Shown here one piece after another: positions 6,171-14,668 of a stretch of DNA of 33,779 nucleotides. Source of the stretch: DATADD01 sp046262355 (GTDB lineage: Bacteria; Actinomycetota; CADDZG01; WHSQ01); assembly GCA_046262355.1 (NCBI GenBank), contig JBHEMX010000052.1, forward strand, positions 1 through 33,779, given 5' to 3'. The notes below the pieces were generated by a model. It saw only the letters and a list, made by a program, of their open reading frames with translations. It searched no databases and was not told the origin of the DNA. The first letter of the stretch is position 1. Each line of letters begins with the position of its first letter. Made by a program: the position numbers and the translations under genes.

Positions 6171-6450
6171 GCGAAAACGCCCAGCGGGTTACGCCGGGCG
6201 GGGAGGGGTCTGCTGCGGTACGAACAACGGCGACAAGTGGAGGTGCGCGACCCAAGCGGTCGTCGAGGAAGTGCCCGTCAAGTGCGGGAGCAACTTCATC
6301 CCGAAGTGCGATGTCGGGCTCGACGCGTGGACGCTTCTCTAGGAGGCGTTGGCGGACCCGCGCGACGCCGTTCGCGAGGCGACGAGCACCTTCCCAAACC
6401 GTGCGCCACGTGCTCCACTTGAGCCCGAGCGTTGCGCCGACCGAATGCAT
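6157..6450 (-). CDS. Hypothetical protein, 97 aa, probably leaderless
   Basis: Starts with the ATG at 6450. Codons show the strong third-position GC bias of real genes here. The N-terminal part is amphipathic and basic (LKWSTWRTVWEGARRLANGV, ARVRQRLLEK), the rest Pro/Asp/Arg-rich. No ribosome binding site precedes it, but a CATAAT box sits seven bases upstream, which fits a leaderless transcript. Located between the recombinase and the XRE gene, a position often held by excisionase or small control proteins, but no such motif is clear. Confidence 0.5.
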   Translation of the reverse strand: MHSVGATLGLKWSTWRTVWEGARRLANGVARVRQRLLEKRPRVEPDIALRDEVAPALDGHFLDDRLGRAPPLVAVVRTAADPSPPGVTRWAFSRSNS

Positions 6451-6457
6451 GGGGGTA

Positions 6458-6463
6458 ATTATG
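6458..6463 (-). promoter_or_regulatory. -10 box (CATAAT) for the leftward replication operon
   Basis: Minus-strand CATAAT ends seven bases before the ATG at 6450, so transcription would begin at or next to the start codon. No clear -35 at 17 bp spacing was found. Confidence 0.4.
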
Positions 6464-6514
6464 CGCCCCGTTTGCGCGTTAAGCGTTGTTTCCGCCGTGT
6501 TTCTGTTTGGGTCC

Positions 6515-7987
6515 TCACACCGACCACTCCGCCCACGTGATGCGGTGCTGCTTGGGGCGTGTGTGCGGGACCGTTTCTACCTTGTCGATGGCGAGCCGGA
6601 GCAAGGCCTGACGCTGTTCCAGTGATGCCTCCGCCCAAAGGCGCTCGATGTCGCTCACAACCGCCCGTAACTTCTCCAGGTCTTCGATGCGCCGCTGTTC
6701 CCGCACTCCTTCCGCCCCGGCCTCCGCACGGGCGCTCTGTATGTCCTTGCGCTGCTGTTCGAGCTTGTCCATCCGCCGTTCAAAGGCCGACTGAGCGCCC
6801 GGACCCGAAGCCGTCAGCGACATCTCGATGAGGCGGTCCATCTCGGCGTCCACCTTTGCCAACTGCTTGTCGTAATCGGGGCCAGCCTTCTTTCTACGGC
6901 TCAGAGCGGAGCGCCCCATCTTCTTTGCGCCCTCGGCGACCGGGCCTTGAACGTGCTCGAAAAAGCGGCTCACCACGTCGGCTTCGATGCGGTGTGCCGC
7001 GATGCCCCCACCGTCGCAACGTCCCAACTCTGAAGCCGGGCAACGGTAGGTCGCGGGGTGCCTCGTTGACTCTGCGACGCCGGGATGGTGAACCATCGAC
7101 GCGCCGCACTTGCCACACAGCAGCAACCCACCGGAGAGCAAGTACCTCGCCCGACCCTTCCGTCCAGAAAACCTCTTCGTGGTCGCCTGTTCACCGCGCA
7201 GACGAAGCTGCACTCGGTCGAACAGCTCTCGCGGCACAACCGGCTCCCACCCAGCTTCATACACTTCGCCGTCATGGTGAATCTCTCCGACGTAAAAGGG
7301 GTGAGCCAGCATGTCCGTCAGCGTCGAGGTGTACCACTGGCCCCCTTTGGGCCGGGGAACCCCGCGGCGGATGAAGTCCCTCAAGATGGTGTGGCGATTC
7401 TCACCGGCGTCGTAGCGCTCGAAGACCTCCTGCGCGAAGCCGACCGTGGCCGCGTCATGGACGAGATTCTTGTGGTCTCGGTCGTAGCGCAGCCCCAGGG
7501 GGACGTTCGACCCGCTGTTGTGCCGACCCTGCTGGGCGACGTGCCGCAAGGCGGCTTTCCATCGGTCGGAGATTTGGTCGGACTCAAACTCAGCGAAGCC
7601 GCTCATAAGGTTACGAACGAGCTTGCCGGAGGACGTGGACGTGTCCACCCGAAGGTCGAGGAAGGCGAGCGCAACACCATCCTTCTCCAGCTCGTCGTAG
7701 GCGGTCAGGTTGTCTTTCATGGAGCGGCCGAAGCGGGAGAGCGAGGGGACGATGATGATGTCGAAGCTCTGTCGCTGCTGCATCATCTCCGTGAAGCCTG
7801 GCCGGGGCTTGGCGCCCTTGCGACCGGAGAAGTCGATGTCCTCGAAGATGCGCGTGAGCCGGTAGTCGTAGGCGGCGCAGTAGTCACGAATCTGCTGTCG
7901 ATAGATGGAGGGGGCTTCCATGCCGTCCCGTTCCTTGGATACACGCAGGTATCCCGCGGCGGCGCTACCTTTGCCCTTCGGCGTCAT
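6515..7987 (-). CDS. Large serine recombinase (integrase)
   Basis: 490 residues, ATG at 7987 with a GGGAGA ribosome binding site. An N-terminal resolvase domain carries the nucleophile Ser17 in GYLRVSKERDG and the SRFGRS motif (84-89) with its catalytic Arg. A recombinase domain spans about 165-270. A zinc ribbon has Cys291, Cys294, Cys316 and Cys324. A coiled-coil segment (about 370-460) ends the protein. This is the usual build of large serine integrases, which join attP and attB by 2-bp staggered cuts and exchange. It sits at the chromosomal edge of the leftward element and is transcribed away from the housekeeping genes, so it is the probable integrase of that element. All catalytic features look intact. 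Confidence 0.93.
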   Translation of the reverse strand: MTPKGKGSAAAGYLRVSKERDGMEAPSIYRQQIRDYCAAYDYRLTRIFEDIDFSGRKGAKPRPGFTEMMQQRQSFDIIIVPSLSRFGRSMKDNLTAYDELEKDGVALAFLDLRVDTSTSSGKLVRNLMSGFAEFESDQISDRWKAALRHVAQQGRHNSGSNVPLGLRYDRDHKNLVHDAATVGFAQEVFERYDAGENRHTILRDFIRRGVPRPKGGQWYTSTLTDMLAHPFYVGEIHHDGEVYEAGWEPVVPRELFDRVQLRLRGEQATTKRFSGRKGRARYLLSGGLLLCGKCGASMVHHPGVAESTRHPATYRCPASELGRCDGGGIAAHRIEADVVSRFFEHVQGPVAEGAKKMGRSALSRRKKAGPDYDKQLAKVDAEMDRLIEMSLTASGPGAQSAFERRMDKLEQQRKDIQSARAEAGAEGVREQRRIEDLEKLRAVVSDIERLWAEASLEQRQALLRLAIDKVETVPHTRPKQHRITWAEWSV

Positions 7988-8011
7988 TTCATCTCCCTAG
8001 TGAGGAGGCTA

Positions 8012-8042
8012 AGTTTACCCCCCGCTTATGTAGGTTAGTCAA
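8012..8042 (-). promoter_or_regulatory. Possible recombinase promoter / attachment-site region
   Basis: Minus strand TTGACT (8037-8042) and TAAACT (8012-8017), spaced 19 bp, precede the recombinase. The -35 box overlaps the small dyad GGTT-AGTC-AACC (8033-8044), a candidate crossover region because element genes end and chromosomal sequence starts about here. Confidence 0.3.
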
Positions 8043-8053
8043 CCGACCAGCCG

Positions 8054-8158
8054 ACCGCCGGCTGAGACCCTCGGACCGCCGGCTGAGACCCAGGGACCGC
8101 CGGCTGAGACCCTCGGACCGCCGGCTGAGACCCAGGGACCACCGGCTGAGACCGTCGG
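8054..8158 (+). repeat. Five tandem 21-bp repeats, in frame with nnr
   Basis: Units of ACCGCCGGCTGAGACC plus five variable bases. Units 1 and 3 end CTCGG, units 2 and 4 end CAGGG, and unit 5 ends GTCGG with one internal A, so the array is an alternating 42-bp higher-order repeat. Read in the nnr frame it gives PPAET(L/Q/V)G five times with no stop through to the nnr GTG, but the frame has a TAG at 8031-8033 and no start codon before 8181. Confidence 0.85.
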
Positions 8159-8180
8159 ACCGACCCCGGCCGGGCCCGGG

Positions 8181-9707
8181 GTGAGACCGCTGCTGTCGCC
8201 CGAGGAGATGGGGCGCGCCGACGCAGCGGCGATCGCTGCGGGCACCTCCGCCGAGGTGCTGATGGGGCGCGCCGGCAACGTGCTGGCGCGCGCCGCGATC
8301 GCGGTCGCCGGGGGCAGGTACGCGCGGCGCGCCGCGGTCGTGTGCGGCAAGGGCAACAACGGCGGCGACGGCTTCGCGGCGGCGCGCCGCCTTGCCCGCG
8401 AGGGGGTCGCGGTGACGTGCATGACAACCTTCGATGTCGCCGAGACAAAGGGGGCGGCGCGTGATCACCTCGATCGGCTGAGGACCGCGCGAGTGCCCGT
8501 GGCGCCGTTCGACGCGGAGCGGCTGCGGCGCGCCGACGTCGTGGTCGACGCGGTCTTCGGAACCGGCTTCAGGGGGCGCGCCAAGGGCGCGCCCGCCGCG
8601 GCCATCGAAGCGATCAACGACGCCGCCGAGCCGACGGTGGCCGCCGACATACCCTCCGGGGTGAACGGGCTCACGGGAGCGGCGGAGGGCCCCGCCGTGC
8701 GAGCTACGACCACCGTGGCCATGGCGGCCGAGAAGTACGGGACGGCCACCTCGCAGGGCTCGGTCCTCGCCGGTCGCGTCGAGGTAGCCGACATCGGCAT
8801 CGCGGTCCCCGGCGTAGCCATGTTCATGAGCGAGCGTTCCGACGTCGCCCGCGTCCTGCCGGTAGGGCTCCCCGACTCGCACAAGCGCAGCCGAGGCGCG
8901 ATCGCCCTCATCGCCGGCTCGGCGGGGATGACCGGCGCCGCGCTGCTGGCCGCGCGCGGCGCCGTCCGCATGGGCGCGGGGTACGCGACGCTCGGCACGA
9001 CGGCGGCCGGCGAGGCCGCCAAGTCGGTGGTCCTGCCCGAGGTCCTCTCCGAGGTCGTGTCCGACGGCGACTCGCTCGGGCCGGACGCCCTCCGGCGCTT
9101 CGAGACGGTGCTCGGCAGAGCCGATGCGCTGGCGATCGGCCCCGGTCTCGGGCGCGGGGACGAGCAGCGTGAGCTCATCACCCTCTCCCTCGCCGAGGTC
9201 TGGCTCCCGATCGTGCTCGATGCGGACGGGCTCAACGCGCTCGCCGGCCGCACCGAGCCGCTCGAGCGGCGCTCCGGCGCCACCGTCATCACGCCACACC
9301 CGGCGGAGCTTGCACGCCTCGTCGACTCAGACGTCGCCGAGGTGCAGCGCGACCGCATCGCGGCGGCGCGCTCGGCGGCCGCGCGCTTCGGCTGCGTCGT
9401 GCTGCTCAAGGGGTGGCGAACGGTCGTGGCGCGCCCCGACGGTGGTGCGGTGATCAACCCGACCGGGGGCGCGGAGATGGCGACCGCGGGGACCGGAGAC
9501 GTGCTCACCGGGGCCATCGCGGCCCTCCTCGCGGCGCGACTGGGTCCGTTCGAGGCGGCCTGGGCGGGCGCCTACGTCCACGGCATGGCGGGCTCGGTCG
9601 CCGCTACCCGCGCCGGTGGCGGACTGCTCGCGTCCGAGGTCGCGGAGGCACTCCCACGCGCGCGGAGCGCGATCTGCGAGGCCGACGGGACTACCGTGGG
9701 GGCATGA
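8181..9707 (+). CDS. nnr: Bifunctional NAD(P)HX epimerase / ADP-dependent NAD(P)HX dehydratase
   Basis: 508 residues. The N-terminal NnrE domain (about 1-215) shows VRPLLSPEEMGRADAAAI, the KGNNGGDGFAAARRLA loop and DAVFGTGFRG. The C-terminal NnrD domain (about 225-500) shows GPGLGRGDEQ, LDADGLNALAG, TPHPAEL, the LKGW strand and the nucleotide-binding ATAGTGDVLTG. Together they repair hydrated NADH/NADPH in the cytosol: the epimerase interconverts R and S forms and the dehydratase restores the S form with ADP. The GTG at 8181 is the only usable start. It has no clear ribosome binding site, and five in-frame heptad repeats precede it, so the natural N-terminus may have been altered by the neighbouring integration. 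The stop overlaps alr (ATGA). Confidence 0.93.
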   Translation: MRPLLSPEEMGRADAAAIAAGTSAEVLMGRAGNVLARAAIAVAGGRYARRAAVVCGKGNNGGDGFAAARRLAREGVAVTCMTTFDVAETKGAARDHLDRLRTARVPVAPFDAERLRRADVVVDAVFGTGFRGRAKGAPAAAIEAINDAAEPTVAADIPSGVNGLTGAAEGPAVRATTTVAMAAEKYGTATSQGSVLAGRVEVADIGIAVPGVAMFMSERSDVARVLPVGLPDSHKRSRGAIALIAGSAGMTGAALLAARGAVRMGAGYATLGTTAAGEAAKSVVLPEVLSEVVSDGDSLGPDALRRFETVLGRADALAIGPGLGRGDEQRELITLSLAEVWLPIVLDADGLNALAGRTEPLERRSGATVITPHPAELARLVDSDVAEVQRDRIAAARSAAARFGCVVLLKGWRTVVARPDGGAVINPTGGAEMATAGTGDVLTGAIAALLAARLGPFEAAWAGAYVHGMAGSVAATRAGGGLLASEVAEALPRARSAICEADGTTVGA

Positions 9708-10858
9708 CCGGCTTCACCCGGCAGGAGATGGCGGCGCGCGGCCACCCCGTGTGGGCGGAGGTCGACCTCGGCGCGGTGCGGCACAACGTCGCGACCCTGA
9801 GGTCGCTCGCACCGGGCGCGGAGCTCATGGGCGTCGTCAAGGGCTACGCGTACGGGCACGGCAATCCCGCCTCGGCCCGGGCGATCCTGCAGGCCGGTGC
9901 GACGCGCCTGGGCGTTGCGCGCGTCGCCGAGGCACTGCATCTCAGAGAAGCAGGCATCGGCGCGCCGATCCACGTCTTCACCGAACCTCCTCCCGAGGCC
10001 GTGGCGGAGATGATCGATCACGATCTCACCCCGACCGTCTACACCGAGAGGTTCGCGCGCGCCCTGTCCGACGCGGCGACCGCCAACAAGACCTCTGTTG
10101 CCGTCCACGTGAAGCTCGACACGGGCATGCATCGCGTCGGCGTCGTGCCCGACGACGTCGAAGCGATGATCCGTTCGCTCGGTGCCCTTCCCGGCATCGC
10201 CATCGAGGGCGCGTGGAGCCATCTCGCGGTGGCCGACGTCCTCGACCATCCCTTCACGCGCAAGCAGCTCGACCTCTTCGCCGATCTCACCGACAAGATC
10301 CGGCGCGCCGGCGTTGCGCTCCGCTTCAGGCACATCGCCAACTCGGCGGCGACGCTTGCGCTGCCGGAGGCCCATCTGGACATGGTTCGCTGTGGGGTCG
10401 CGACCTTCGGGCTGTGGCCCGGAGCGGCGCTCGAGGGAGCGGCCGACCTGCGTCCGGCCATGGCGCTCAGGGCGCGCGTGAACATGGTCAAAGAGGTCGC
10501 AGGAGGAGACGCGCTGTCCTATGGGCTGCGCTATGAGCTGCCCAACAGCGGGCGCGTCGTCACCGTTCCGGCAGGGTATGCGGACGGCTACGACAGAGGA
10601 TTGTCGGGCGTCGCGGACGTCCTCATCGCCGGCGCGCGCCACCGCGTCTCGGGAACCGTATGCATGGACCAGTTCATGGTCGACGTCGGCGACGAAGCCG
10701 TAGACGTCGGCGCCACCGCGACGTTGATCGGGCGCGATAGGGATGAGCGCATCTCCGCGGAGGAGCTCGCGGCGCACGCCGGGACGATCAACTACGAGAT
10801 CACCGCGCGCATAGCGTCGCGTGTACCGCGCATCTACATGGACGAGCGCGAGGGGTGA
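9704..10858 (+). CDS. alr: Alanine racemase
   Basis: 384 residues. PLP-dependent conversion of L- to D-alanine for peptidoglycan. The N-terminal TIM barrel has the PLP lysine, Lys46, in VVKGYAYGHG; most alanine racemases read VKANAYGHG, so the A-N pair is replaced by G-Y here. The C-terminal beta domain carries the LSYGLRY segment with the probable second catalytic tyrosine, the VTVPAGYADGYDRG motif and VCMDQFMVDVG. The ATG at 9704 overlaps the nnr stop (ATGA), and the stop overlaps the next GTG, so nnr-alr-hydrolase are translationally coupled. The length is normal. Confidence 0.95.
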   Translation: MTGFTRQEMAARGHPVWAEVDLGAVRHNVATLRSLAPGAELMGVVKGYAYGHGNPASARAILQAGATRLGVARVAEALHLREAGIGAPIHVFTEPPPEAVAEMIDHDLTPTVYTERFARALSDAATANKTSVAVHVKLDTGMHRVGVVPDDVEAMIRSLGALPGIAIEGAWSHLAVADVLDHPFTRKQLDLFADLTDKIRRAGVALRFRHIANSAATLALPEAHLDMVRCGVATFGLWPGAALEGAADLRPAMALRARVNMVKEVAGGDALSYGLRYELPNSGRVVTVPAGYADGYDRGLSGVADVLIAGARHRVSGTVCMDQFMVDVGDEAVDVGATATLIGRDRDERISAEELAAHAGTINYEITARIASRVPRIYMDEREG

Positions 10859-11892
10859 GGCTTCCCGGCGGGCGCGCCGCTCACAAGGTCTTGAAGCTGA
10901 GTGGCGTGACGCTCGGGGTCGCGGCTGCGGAGCATGTCTTCGTAGCGCGACGGCGCCGTCACGATCCCGCGGCGCACGAGGACTTCGCGCAGCGCAGGGG
11001 CGTGCGTGCGCGCACGATAGAGCTCGACGACGGCGCACGGATCTTCATGGAAGAGGCCGGTCCCGCGGGCAACAAGGGCGCAGTCTTCGTTCACGGGTCC
11101 GCGATGAGATCGGACATGTGGCACTACCAGCTCGGTGGCATAGGAGATCATCGCCTCGTCTTCTACGACCTGCGAGGTCATGGACGGTCCCAGCCCAAAG
11201 GGGACTCCGAGCTCTCGGTGACGACGCTGGCGACAGACCTCGAGGCCGTCGGGCGCGCCGCAGGTCTAGAGGAGATGGTGGTTGTCGGGCATTCGCTCGG
11301 GGGAATGGTCGCGCTCGAGCTCTGTCGCGCTCGGCGCGCCGATCTCGGATCGGTCATCAAGGGGCTCGTGCTGATCAACACGACCCCCAAGCCTCCGGTG
11401 GAGACGCTTGCCGGCGGAGCCGCAGCGGCGCGCCTCGAACGGCTTCTGCGCCGCCCGGTCGACGTCCTCGGCTCGCAGGCGCATCGGATAGAGATGCTGA
11501 GGCGCGTGGTGAGGCCGTCGGATGCCCTCTTCTGGGGTTTGTCGTTGGCGGCGTTCGGCCCGGGGGCCTCGGCGCGCCAGGTCGACTTCGCGTACGACAT
11601 GCTCTCCGAGACGCCGACCGACGTGATCTTCGACCTCTTCAAGGCCTACCGTCACTTCGACGGAACGGACGCGCTGGGCGAGATCACCGTGCCGGCGCTC
11701 GTGATCGGAGGCACGCGTGACCATCTCACCGTCGCATCCGCGTCCGAGTACATAGCTCGCCACCTGCCGAAGGCCGAGCTCGAGCTGCTCGAGGGCTGCG
11801 GGCACCTCGTGATGCTCGAGAGGCACGAAGAGTTGAATACGATGCTGCGATCGTTCTTCGACGACACGCTCGGAACGAGCCGGCGAGAGTGA
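10855..11892 (+). CDS. Alpha/beta hydrolase
   Basis: 345 residues, GTG start overlapping the alr stop (GTGA). An alpha/beta-hydrolase core follows a basic N-terminal segment of about 50 residues. Visible elements are the oxyanion-side VFVHGSAMRSDMW, YDLRGHGRSQ, nucleophile Ser147 in GHSLGG, the acid Asp in GGTRDHLT and the His in GCGHLVMLE. The substrate is unknown. An alpha/beta hydrolase between alr and tsaE is common in actinobacteria. The N-terminal VTLGVAAAEHVFVARRRR stretch could contact the membrane but is not a clear signal peptide. Confidence 0.88.
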   Translation: MRLPGGRAAHKVLKLSGVTLGVAAAEHVFVARRRRHDPAAHEDFAQRRGVRARTIELDDGARIFMEEAGPAGNKGAVFVHGSAMRSDMWHYQLGGIGDHRLVFYDLRGHGRSQPKGDSELSVTTLATDLEAVGRAAGLEEMVVVGHSLGGMVALELCRARRADLGSVIKGLVLINTTPKPPVETLAGGAAAARLERLLRRPVDVLGSQAHRIEMLRRVVRPSDALFWGLSLAAFGPGASARQVDFAYDMLSETPTDVIFDLFKAYRHFDGTDALGEITVPALVIGGTRDHLTVASASEYIARHLPKAELELLEGCGHLVMLERHEELNTMLRSFFDDTLGTSRRE

Positions 11893-11899
11893 TGAGGAC

Positions 11900-13003
11900 A
11901 TGAGAGACACACGGATCGAGGCAGTCGCAGACATCCTGGTTGATTACTCGCTTCCCCTCGAACAGGGCGATCTCGTTTCCATCCGGGGCCCGTATGTCGC
12001 GGAGCCGTTGATCCTTGCGCTCTATCAGAGGTGCCTCGAGCGCGGGGCGCACCCGCTGTTGCGCGCGTCGATCCCTCAAGCGCAGCCCTACTTCTACCGC
12101 TTCGCCCAGGACCATCAGCTCGAGTTCATCTGGGAGAGCGACAGATGGATGACCGAGAACCTCGATGCGTCGTTCTCGATCATCGCCGAGACGAACACGC
12201 GCCAGCTGTCGCGCATCGACCCGACGCGCCAGCAGATCGCCACGCGCGCGCGCCGCGAGCTGCTCGACCGGTTCTTCGAGCGCAGCGCCGCCGGCGAGAT
12301 CGGGTGGAACCTCACGATGTTCCCGACCGAGGCCCATGCGATGGAGGCGGAGATGAGTCTCGACGAATACGAGGACTTCTTCTACGGCGCATGCCTCGTC
12401 GACGCGGACGATCCGGTGGCCGAATGGAAGAAGGTAGCGGAGCGTCACGGGCGCCTCATAGAGTGGATGCAGGGTCGCAACGAGGTCCACATCGAGGGCC
12501 AGGGCACCGACCTCGTTCTCGAGGTCGGTGGACGGACGATCCTGCCGGCCGACGGCAAGGAGAACTTCCCCGACGGCGAGATATTCACAGGACCGGTCGA
12601 GGACAAGACGCGCGGCCACGTCTCGTTCTCCTATCCGGCGATCTACGGGGGGCACGCGGTCGAGGGCATCCGCCTCGAGTTCCGGCAGGGGCGGGTGGTC
12701 GAAGCGAGCGCCACGAAGAACGAGGATTACCTGATCAAGTCGCTGGACACCGATCCGGGGGCGCGCATTCTGGGGGAACTCGGCATCGGCACGAACTACG
12801 GCATCCCAAGGTTCACCGGCGAGCTGCTGCTCGACGAGAAGATGGGCGGCACCGTCCACCTCGCGGTCGGCGCCTCGTACCCGGAGTCCGGGGGGCTCAA
12901 CCAGTCGGCCGTGCACTGGGACATGGTCTGCGATCTCCGGCGCGGCGGGCGCGTCACCGTGGACGGCGATGTGCTGATGGAGGACGGCCGCCTTCTGGTG
13001 TGA
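11900..13003 (+). CDS. M29 family (thermophilic) metallo-aminopeptidase
   Basis: 367 residues starting seven bases after the hydrolase stop. It matches the AmpS/PepS/aminopeptidase T family: N-terminal Rossmann-like domain (VSIRGPYVAEPLILALYQ), then the metal-binding C-terminal domain with NFPDGEIFTGPVED, a GTNYGIPRFTGELLLDEK block and the final AVHWDMVCDLR containing His and Asp ligands. It releases N-terminal residues from peptides in the cytosol using two metal ions. Probably transcribed with the genes before it. Confidence 0.9.
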   Translation: MRDTRIEAVADILVDYSLPLEQGDLVSIRGPYVAEPLILALYQRCLERGAHPLLRASIPQAQPYFYRFAQDHQLEFIWESDRWMTENLDASFSIIAETNTRQLSRIDPTRQQIATRARRELLDRFFERSAAGEIGWNLTMFPTEAHAMEAEMSLDEYEDFFYGACLVDADDPVAEWKKVAERHGRLIEWMQGRNEVHIEGQGTDLVLEVGGRTILPADGKENFPDGEIFTGPVEDKTRGHVSFSYPAIYGGHAVEGIRLEFRQGRVVEASATKNEDYLIKSLDTDPGARILGELGIGTNYGIPRFTGELLLDEKMGGTVHLAVGASYPESGGLNQSAVHWDMVCDLRRGGRVTVDGDVLMEDGRLLV

Positions 13004-13153
13004 GGCCAAGGTGTGCGACCGAGGTGTGAGGTGGAGTGCTCCGGGGTGTCGAGGTGGCGACCACGCCGCAGGTGGGGGGCGACGCGAGGCCGCGCCCGCG
13101 GGAGCGCGAAACAAATGCCCACACGGGCGCCCGGTCCCGCGTATTGTCCAGTC

Positions 13154-13822
13154 ATGGTTGAGCGCGGCCCGACCTCCACGCTGTCCCTCCCGATCGAGGT
13201 CGTGCGCGACCAGGCTCTCGGATGCACGCGCTGCGCGCTGTCGGCGAGCCGCACCCAGGTGGTGTGGGCCGACGGCAACCTCGACTCGGACCTCCTCTTC
13301 ATAGGTGAGGCGCCCGGGTTCCACGAGGATCAACAGGGCCGGCCCTTCGTCGGCGCCGCGGGGCAGCTGCTCGACCGGCTCCTGGCCGAGATCGGACTCG
13401 ACCGCTCGAGCGCCGCGATCGTCAACGTCATAAAGTGCCGCCCTCCCGGCAACCGCGATCCCCAGCCCGAGGAGATCGATGCGTGCCGGCCCTATCTCGA
13501 GGCGCAGCTCGCGCACATGCGACCCACCGTGATCGTCACGCTCGGGAACTTCGCGACGAGGTTCATCCTCGAGCAGCCGATCGGGATAACGAGGGCGCGC
13601 GGCCGGCGCTATGCGCGCCGTGGCGCGACCGTCATCCCGACGTTCCATCCCGCCGCGGCCTTGCGGGGCGGGAGGTTCGGAGGCATGAGCCCGATCGACG
13701 CGCTCCGCGCGGACTTCCAGCTCGTGCGCGGCGCGCTCGCCGAGGCGGCTGAGGCCGCTGCGGCGCGCTCGGCGGCAGAGCCGACGTCGGCTCAGGAGTC
13801 CGCTCAGCTGGGCCTCTTCTAG
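13154..13822 (+). CDS. Family 4 uracil-DNA glycosylase (iron-sulphur)
   Basis: 222 residues from the ATG at 13154; upstream in-frame codons are low-complexity GC-rich sequence and were left out. The four cluster cysteines are visible: Cys24 and Cys27 (GCTRC), Cys95 (IKCRPPGNRDP) and Cys111 (DACRPYL), typical of 4Fe-4S UDGs. Catalytic motifs are GEAPG (51-55) with GRPFVGAAGQLLD, and TFHPAAAL with His165. It removes uracil from DNA in base-excision repair. A TATTGT box (13142-13147) lies six bases before the ATG, so the transcript could be leaderless. The Ala/Glu-rich C-terminus is variable in the family. Confidence 0.92.
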   Translation: MVERGPTSTLSLPIEVVRDQALGCTRCALSASRTQVVWADGNLDSDLLFIGEAPGFHEDQQGRPFVGAAGQLLDRLLAEIGLDRSSAAIVNVIKCRPPGNRDPQPEEIDACRPYLEAQLAHMRPTVIVTLGNFATRFILEQPIGITRARGRRYARRGATVIPTFHPAAALRGGRFGGMSPIDALRADFQLVRGALAEAAEAAAARSAAEPTSAQESAQLGLF

Positions 13823-13865
13823 TGCACCTTTGCGTAAGTCCCGTCGCCCCAGAACGGCCCTGCAT

Positions 13866-13936
13866 CGGCGATGGCTGCGTTGCTCGTCGCGCACGTACCC
13901 TGCGGGTACGCACGACTCCTCGCGCCTTGCCCTCAC
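13866..13936. repeat. Extragenic palindromic (REP-like) element
   Basis: Centred on GTACCC-TGC-GGGTAC (13895-13909), with imperfectly complementary flanks (GGCTGCGTTGCTCGTCGCG and GACTCCTCGCGCCTTGCC). From memory this resembles a class of long stem-loop extragenic repeats seen in many high-GC bacteria. It stands after UDG and before tsaE. Confidence 0.45.
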
Positions 13937-13982
13937 CGCGCCGTGCCGCCCTGGTTGCTGACGTTACTTCCGTGCAGGAGCA

Positions 13983-14039
13983 CTAGTGGTCTTCCGCGCG
14001 ACCGGCGGCGCGCCGGGGATCTGCCCCGAGGTCCACTAG
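13983..14039. other. Compact multi-stem inverted repeat before tsaE
   Basis: CTAGTGG (13983-13989) pairs with CCACTAG (14033-14039). Enclosed are CCGGC/GCCGG (14002-14016) and GGGG/CCCC (14015-14027), which overlap and could be alternatives. It could be a terminator, attenuator or small structured RNA. The rest of the 13823-14077 gap has no gene. Confidence 0.3.
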
Positions 14040-14077
14040 CCCAGTGGCGGCGGATCCGGGCCCCCGACCGGCCTGAG

Positions 14078-14668
14078 ATGCGCAACCACGTCGGCGTCGT
14101 CACGAGATCGCCGGAGGAGACGCGCGTCGTGGGTGCGGCGCTCGCCCCGCTGCTTCTTCCCGGCGACGTCATCAGCCTGAGCGGCGACCTCGGAGCCGGA
14201 AAGACCGTCTTCGTCCAGGGCGTCGCGAGCGCGATGGGGGTCGAGACGCGCGTCACGAGCCCGACCTTCACGATCGTGCACAACTACGCCGGGCGCTACC
14301 CGATCGTGCACCTGGACGTCTACCGCCTCGGCTCGTTCCAGGAGGTCCTCGATCTCGGCTTCGAGGAACTGCTCGATCCCGAGGCCGTGATGCTCGTCGA
14401 GTGGGGTGAGGCGGTTGCGCCGCTGTTGCCCCGCCGCTATCTCGAGGTCGAGCTTCGCAGCAGGCTCGAGGGCGACGAACGGGCGCTGATCTTCCGCCCG
14501 CGCGGCGTGGACTGGACGCGCAAGCTCGACGGCATGCGCACGACGGCCGAGGCGTTGCTGGCGGCTGCCGCGCCCGACGGCATGGACGTCGCTCGCTTCG
14601 TGGATGCGGCCCGGCTCACTCTCGGCGGACATAAGGTTGGGAACGAAGGTCCACATCAGGAGAAGTGA
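14078..14668 (+). CDS. tsaE: tRNA t6A37 synthesis ATPase TsaE
   Basis: 196 residues. P-loop SGDLGAGKT near residue 30, followed by VTSPTFTIVHNY and the HLDVYRLGSFQEVLDLGFEE block that defines TsaE. The ATPase resets the TsaB-TsaD complex during threonylcarbamoyl transfer to tRNA A37. The ATG at 14078 gives a normal N-terminus (MRNHVGVVTRSPEETRVVGA). The C-terminus carries about 50 residues beyond the usual end, Ala-rich and helical, of unknown use. The stop shares a base with the tsaB ATG (TGATG). Confidence 0.95.
   Translation: MRNHVGVVTRSPEETRVVGAALAPLLLPGDVISLSGDLGAGKTVFVQGVASAMGVETRVTSPTFTIVHNYAGRYPIVHLDVYRLGSFQEVLDLGFEELLDPEAVMLVEWGEAVAPLLPRRYLEVELRSRLEGDERALIFRPRGVDWTRKLDGMRTTAEALLAAAAPDGMDVARFVDAARLTLGGHKVGNEGPHQEK

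Noticed and set aside
8039..9517. Long leftward ORFs over nnr
   Set aside because: Antisense shadows of a GC-rich gene; the rightward frame has all family motifs.
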